From Bacillota bacterium (GTDB lineage Bacteria; Bacillota_B; Desulfitobacteriia; Desulfitobacteriales; Desulfitobacteriaceae): 5,209 nucleotides of DNA. The notes under the pieces are model-generated. The model had not been told where the DNA came from. It worked only from the letters and a program-made list of their open reading frames with translations, and did no database searches. Of the stretch, positions 4,982-5,209 are shown in pieces. Numbering within the stretch: position 1 is the first letter of the stretch; every line of letters starts with the position of its first letter. The stretch lies in the NCBI GenBank assembly GCA_021779415.1, contig JAJYAS010000303.1, positions 1 to 5,209 on the forward strand, given 5' to 3'. The translations under genes were made by a program, and so were the position numbers.

Positions 4982-5209
4982 AGCAAGCGGGGTTAGATCT
5001 CGGCTCGGTCAATACGAAATTGGTGGTGCTCGAAAACGGGGAACGGGTATACAGCCAAGTCATACCCTCACGTTTCGATTCTGTGCAAGCGGGTATGACC
5101 TTATTAAAGTCGTACGGCGACGAACACAGAGAAAAGCCTAAAAAACTTGTGGTTACAGGGTATGGACGGGTAAACTTTCCCGAAGGACGCGTGATTACAG
5201 AAATCACCT
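4978..5209 (+). CDS. ATP-dependent activator/reductase of the 2-hydroxyacyl-CoA dehydratase family (BcrA/BadF/HgdC type), 3' partial
   Basis: The first 77 codons are visible and the gene runs off the window. The N-terminus KQAGLDLGSVNTKLVVL is the phosphate-1 loop of the ASKHA ATPase fold. VTGYGR (59-64) and the following ITEIT (73-77) are signature positions of the BcrA/BadF/BcrD/BadG family, whose homodimers carry a bridging [4Fe-4S] cluster. The cluster cysteines would lie beyond the edge. These proteins hydrolyse ATP to push a low-potential electron onto the partner dehydratase or double-cubane protein, here the product of the preceding gene. The ATG overlaps the preceding TGA as ATGA and has no strong Shine-Dalgarno, pointing to translational coupling and a matched pair. 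Whether it has the single-domain length of HgdC or DCCP reductase cannot be seen. Confidence 0.88.
   Translation, partial: MKQAGLDLGSVNTKLVVLENGERVYSQVIPSRFDSVQAGMTLLKSYGDEHREKPKKLVVTGYGRVNFPEGRVITEIT

Noticed and set aside
4815..5207. 130-codon minus-strand open frame across the gene junction near the end
   Set aside because: It runs opposite two recognisable, translationally coupled + strand genes and its translation has no domain-like features.
1..5209. CRISPR arrays, tRNA or rRNA genes, insertion sequences, phage genes or attachment sites
   Set aside because: No regularly spaced repeats, cloverleaf-like sequence, transposase/integrase motifs or terminal inverted repeats were seen.

Overview
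The window looks like a chromosomal segment of an anaerobic, low-to-moderate G+C Firmicute, most plausibly a Desulfitobacterium/Desulfosporosinus-like Clostridium relative. This rests on gene content (an ECF transporter, an FTR-type iron-sulfur protein, a 2-hydroxyacyl-CoA dehydratase-family protein with its activator), strong Shine-Dalgarno sites and GTG/TTG starts. The species assignment is inference. All supported genes are on the + strand and form two modules.

Module 1 (1-2805) is a dedicated energy-coupling-factor (ECF) importer. It has a 5'-truncated membrane substrate-binding S component (to 553), an EcfT transmembrane coupling protein (540-1250, overlapping the S gene by 14 bases), and a single polypeptide with two ABC ATPase domains (best start TTG 1330, stop 2805). 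The substrate cannot be read from the sequence. The energising parts look asymmetric. The second ATPase domain keeps Walker A, Walker B and the switch histidine but has lost its LSGGQ signature (LNRSL instead). The second Ala-Arg-Gly-type coupling motif of EcfT reads VRE.

The 2806-3015 gap has no substantial gene. It carries an AT-rich promoter-like stretch, a perfect 14-bp palindrome and an eight-codon mini-ORF with its own ribosome binding site. No convincing terminator is visible.

Module 2 (3016 to the window end) is a redox cluster. First is a 209-aa protein with a ferredoxin:thioredoxin-reductase catalytic domain (CPC-X14-CPC-X12-CHC), followed by what looks like a TusA-like domain without its catalytic cysteine. 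Next is a single-polypeptide 2-hydroxyacyl-CoA dehydratase-family protein with three candidate ligand cysteines in each half, the pattern expected of a double-cubane [8Fe-9S] cluster protein (DCCP). Last, joined by an ATGA overlap, is the start of its ATP-dependent activator/reductase (BcrA/BadF/HgdC family), cut by the window edge. The likely logic is that the ATPase feeds low-potential electrons to the double-cubane protein. The FTR-TusA-like protein could be a thiol, disulfide or sulfur-handling partner. That three-gene combination is the most interesting feature here.
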